Shown here: piece by piece, positions 6,585-7,570 of the stretch
How positions within the stretch are numbered: the stretch's first letter is position 1
How the letters are laid out: each line of letters starts with the position of its first letter
NCBI GenBank assembly: GCA_015487515.1
Contig: WFPQ01000299.1
Coordinates: 1 to 7,570 of the forward strand
DNA: 7,570 nt
DNA from: Hyphomicrobiales bacterium
GTDB taxonomy: Bacteria > Pseudomonadota > Alphaproteobacteria > Rhizobiales > Devosiaceae
Direction of reading: 5' to 3'
The notes under the pieces: generated by a model
The model's input: the letters and a program-made list of their open reading frames with translations, nothing else
Told to the model about the DNA's origin: nothing
Database searches by the model: none
Position numbers and translations under genes: made by a program

Positions 6585-7220
6585 ATGAACCAGAAACTTT
6601 TTTACCATTCATATCACAACCGGGATCGGCTGGTGCACATAGTTGATGGTGACCAGGGAACCTGTGAAGCTCTTGGCGTCCTGTTCCGGCTCGAGGGCTT
6701 TCAGACCGTATCATCGGTTGATTGCGATGAATTTATTACAAAGATGGAACACAAAGCCCCGGACGTTGTGATCCTGAACCTTGAAATCAATTCGCGCCCG
6801 ACACTCGATACCCTTAAAAGGATAAAATCATCCTGCATAGGCACTCCGGTATTCATGCTGGCGGACAACAAGGACGTTCAGGCGGCCGTAACGGCAATGA
6901 AATTCGGGGCCACCGATGTCATAACCAAACCCATAGACACGGAAAGATTTGTCCGGGCGGTAAGGGACGCATTGCGCCGGGACGTGCACCTGGGCGCGAT
7001 ACAGGGGGGGCGCAGGCCGGTGGAAATTCGCGGTTTCAACCAGTTGACCCCTCGTGAACGACAGGTTCTGCAACTGATAAGCAATGGTCAGTCCAACAAG
7101 GAGGCAGGGCGGGATCTTGGAATCTCTCCGCGTACCATAGAAGTGCACAGGGCAAGGGTCATGGAAAAACTGGGGGCAAGAAATACCGCCGACCTGATGC
7201 GAATCGTCCTTACCAGCTGA
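6585..7220 (+). CDS. FixJ/LuxR-family response regulator with a degenerate (pseudo) receiver
   Basis: A 211-residue cytoplasmic transcription factor with an N-terminal receiver-like domain (about 16-130) and a C-terminal GerE/LuxR helix-turn-helix (about 151-211; LTPRERQVL, SNKEAGRDLGISPRTIEVHRARVMEKLGA), closest in style to FixJ. Aligned by eye to FixJ, the receiver keeps the first acidic residue (Asp21) and the Lys of TKP (Lys115). The second acidic position is Gly22, the phospho-acceptor Asp is Asn65 (codon AAC, 6777-6779) in VVILNLEIN, and the switch Thr is Ala93. Normal His-to-Asp phosphorylation is therefore unlikely. The ATG at 6585 is preferred because GAGGGCGG lies six bases upstream and VHIVDGD follows at the usual distance; an in-frame TTG at 6498 would add 29 residues with no domain. 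No histidine kinase is adjacent. The target genes cannot be told; it may bind its own AT-rich upstream region. Confidence 0.93.
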   Translation: MNQKLFYHSYHNRDRLVHIVDGDQGTCEALGVLFRLEGFQTVSSVDCDEFITKMEHKAPDVVILNLEINSRPTLDTLKRIKSSCIGTPVFMLADNKDVQAAVTAMKFGATDVITKPIDTERFVRAVRDALRRDVHLGAIQGGRRPVEIRGFNQLTPRERQVLQLISNGQSNKEAGRDLGISPRTIEVHRARVMEKLGARNTADLMRIVLTS

Positions 7221-7316
7221 TCATGAGCCTGCCATTGCCCGCAACCTGAAAATGTCCGGCAAATGTCCTGAAAATGCCTGCCAAAGCGGGGGGACCGGAA
7301 CGACGCGGACGAAGAC

Positions 7317-7340
7317 GACAATGGGACAATGGGACAATGG
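7317..7340 (+). repeat. Three perfect copies of an 8-base unit
   Basis: GACAATGG is repeated three times without interruption. Because the period is not a multiple of three and it lies outside any supported gene, copy number can vary without breaking a reading frame; a simple slippage tract. Confidence 0.9.
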
Positions 7341-7376
7341 ATTGGGATTGCAATAGCTGGTATTTGCAAAACCCCT

Positions 7377-7391
7377 GGCGGCAAAGCCGCC
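7377..7391. other. Perfect GC stem-loop
   Basis: GGCGGC-AAA-GCCGCC forms a six-pair all-GC stem with a three-base loop. On the minus strand it is followed a few bases later by TTTT, so it could end a minus-strand gene lying beyond the window; on the plus strand it lacks a T tract. Termination is therefore only a possibility. Confidence 0.4.
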
Positions 7392-7466
7392 CCCAAGCGA
7401 ATAACAGGGAATGATCAGGACCAGAACCGGAACCATGCCGAGCCGGCCGCACGAGGCTGATTGCAA

Positions 7467-7480
7467 CGGGTCCGGACCCG
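7467..7480. repeat. 14-base perfect palindrome
   Basis: CGGGTCCGGACCCG reads the same on both strands. It may be an operator for a dimeric regulator or a small hairpin (five-base stem, CCGG loop). It sits between CGGCCGC boxes at 7445-7451 and 7485-7491. Confidence 0.75.
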
Positions 7481-7498
7481 GGCCGGCCGCAGAAACCG

Positions 7499-7545
7499 CC
7501 CCCCCAACATCAGGCGGCCGCACCCCCCCAACATCAGGCGGCCGC
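7499..7545 (+). repeat. Two exact copies of a 23-base unit (C7 tract plus NotI-type box)
   Basis: Bases 7499-7521 and 7523-7545 are identical: seven C, then AACATCAGGCGGCCGC, with one A between copies (period 24). Each ends in GCGGCCGC. Only two copies are visible and there is no spacer, so this is a tandem duplication and not a CRISPR. Confidence 0.9.
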
Positions 7546-7570
7546 GCTGTCCTCGAGCGGGGTTATGAGC

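Larger units (their letters stand above)
7221..7570. other. Non-coding, repeat-rich region downstream of the regulator
   Basis: I see no supported gene in these 350 bases. Minus-strand frames here are open only because the DNA is GC-rich: they overlap the repeats, lack a family resemblance and have no good start. No T-tract terminator follows the regulator. The region carries a triple 8-base repeat, a GC hairpin, a 14-base palindrome, four CGGCCGC boxes and a duplicated 23-base unit, each listed separately. It continues to the window edge. Confidence 0.55.

Noticed and set aside
7210..7523. Minus-strand open frames (80-102 codons) at the right end
   Set aside because: Several mutually overlapping frames arise from GC-rich DNA, partly over the regulator gene and the repeats, with no motif or convincing start.
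7499..7545. Possible CRISPR
   Set aside because: The two 23-base copies are separated by one base, so there are no spacers.

Overview
The window looks like chromosomal core DNA of an alphaproteobacterium, most likely of the Hyphomicrobiales (Rhizobiales) type. The evidence is a PodJ-like polar organiser, a TSUP permease followed by what looks like the start of a TIGR02186/Alph_Pro_TM gene (a family known mainly from Alphaproteobacteria), a FixJ-type LuxR regulator, and a perfect match to the CtrA cell-cycle box. The DNA is moderately GC-rich with AT-richer intergenic stretches. I see no transposase, integrase, phage gene, tRNA, rRNA or CRISPR array.

Layout. On the minus strand, 1-103 is the 5' end of a secreted or membrane protein whose ATG overlaps the stop of the TauE/SafE permease (100-1029, GTG start). 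A minus-strand promoter candidate (1163-1190) lies between this pair and the large gene upstream. That gene (1270 to about 5349, minus) encodes a roughly 1360-residue PodJ-like protein: a long cytoplasmic disordered and coiled-coil region, one membrane segment, then periplasmic Sel1 repeats and a C-terminal peptidoglycan-binding domain. Its intergenic region is shared with the divergent mscL (5698-6132, plus) and holds a TTAA-N7-TTAAC CtrA box at 5568-5583. Three GANTC sites sit at the 5' end of the podJ-like frame. After a 450-base AT-rich spacer with a perfect 15-bp direct repeat comes a LuxR/FixJ-family regulator (6585-7220, plus). The last 350 bases appear non-coding and carry short tandem repeats, a 14-bp palindrome and a duplicated 23-bp C-tract/NotI-like unit.

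How it fits together. The theme is the cell envelope and its cycle: a polar scaffold reaching into the peptidoglycan, an osmotic safety valve, and an anion-type permease coupled to an envelope protein. The most notable points are the CtrA box between podJ and mscL, which also argues against the most upstream podJ start, and the regulator's degenerate receiver. In that receiver the phospho-acceptor Asp is Asn, the second acidic residue is Gly and the switch Thr is Ala, so it probably works without phosphorylation. I found no wholly new multi-gene system; the novelty is at the level of regulation and protein variants.
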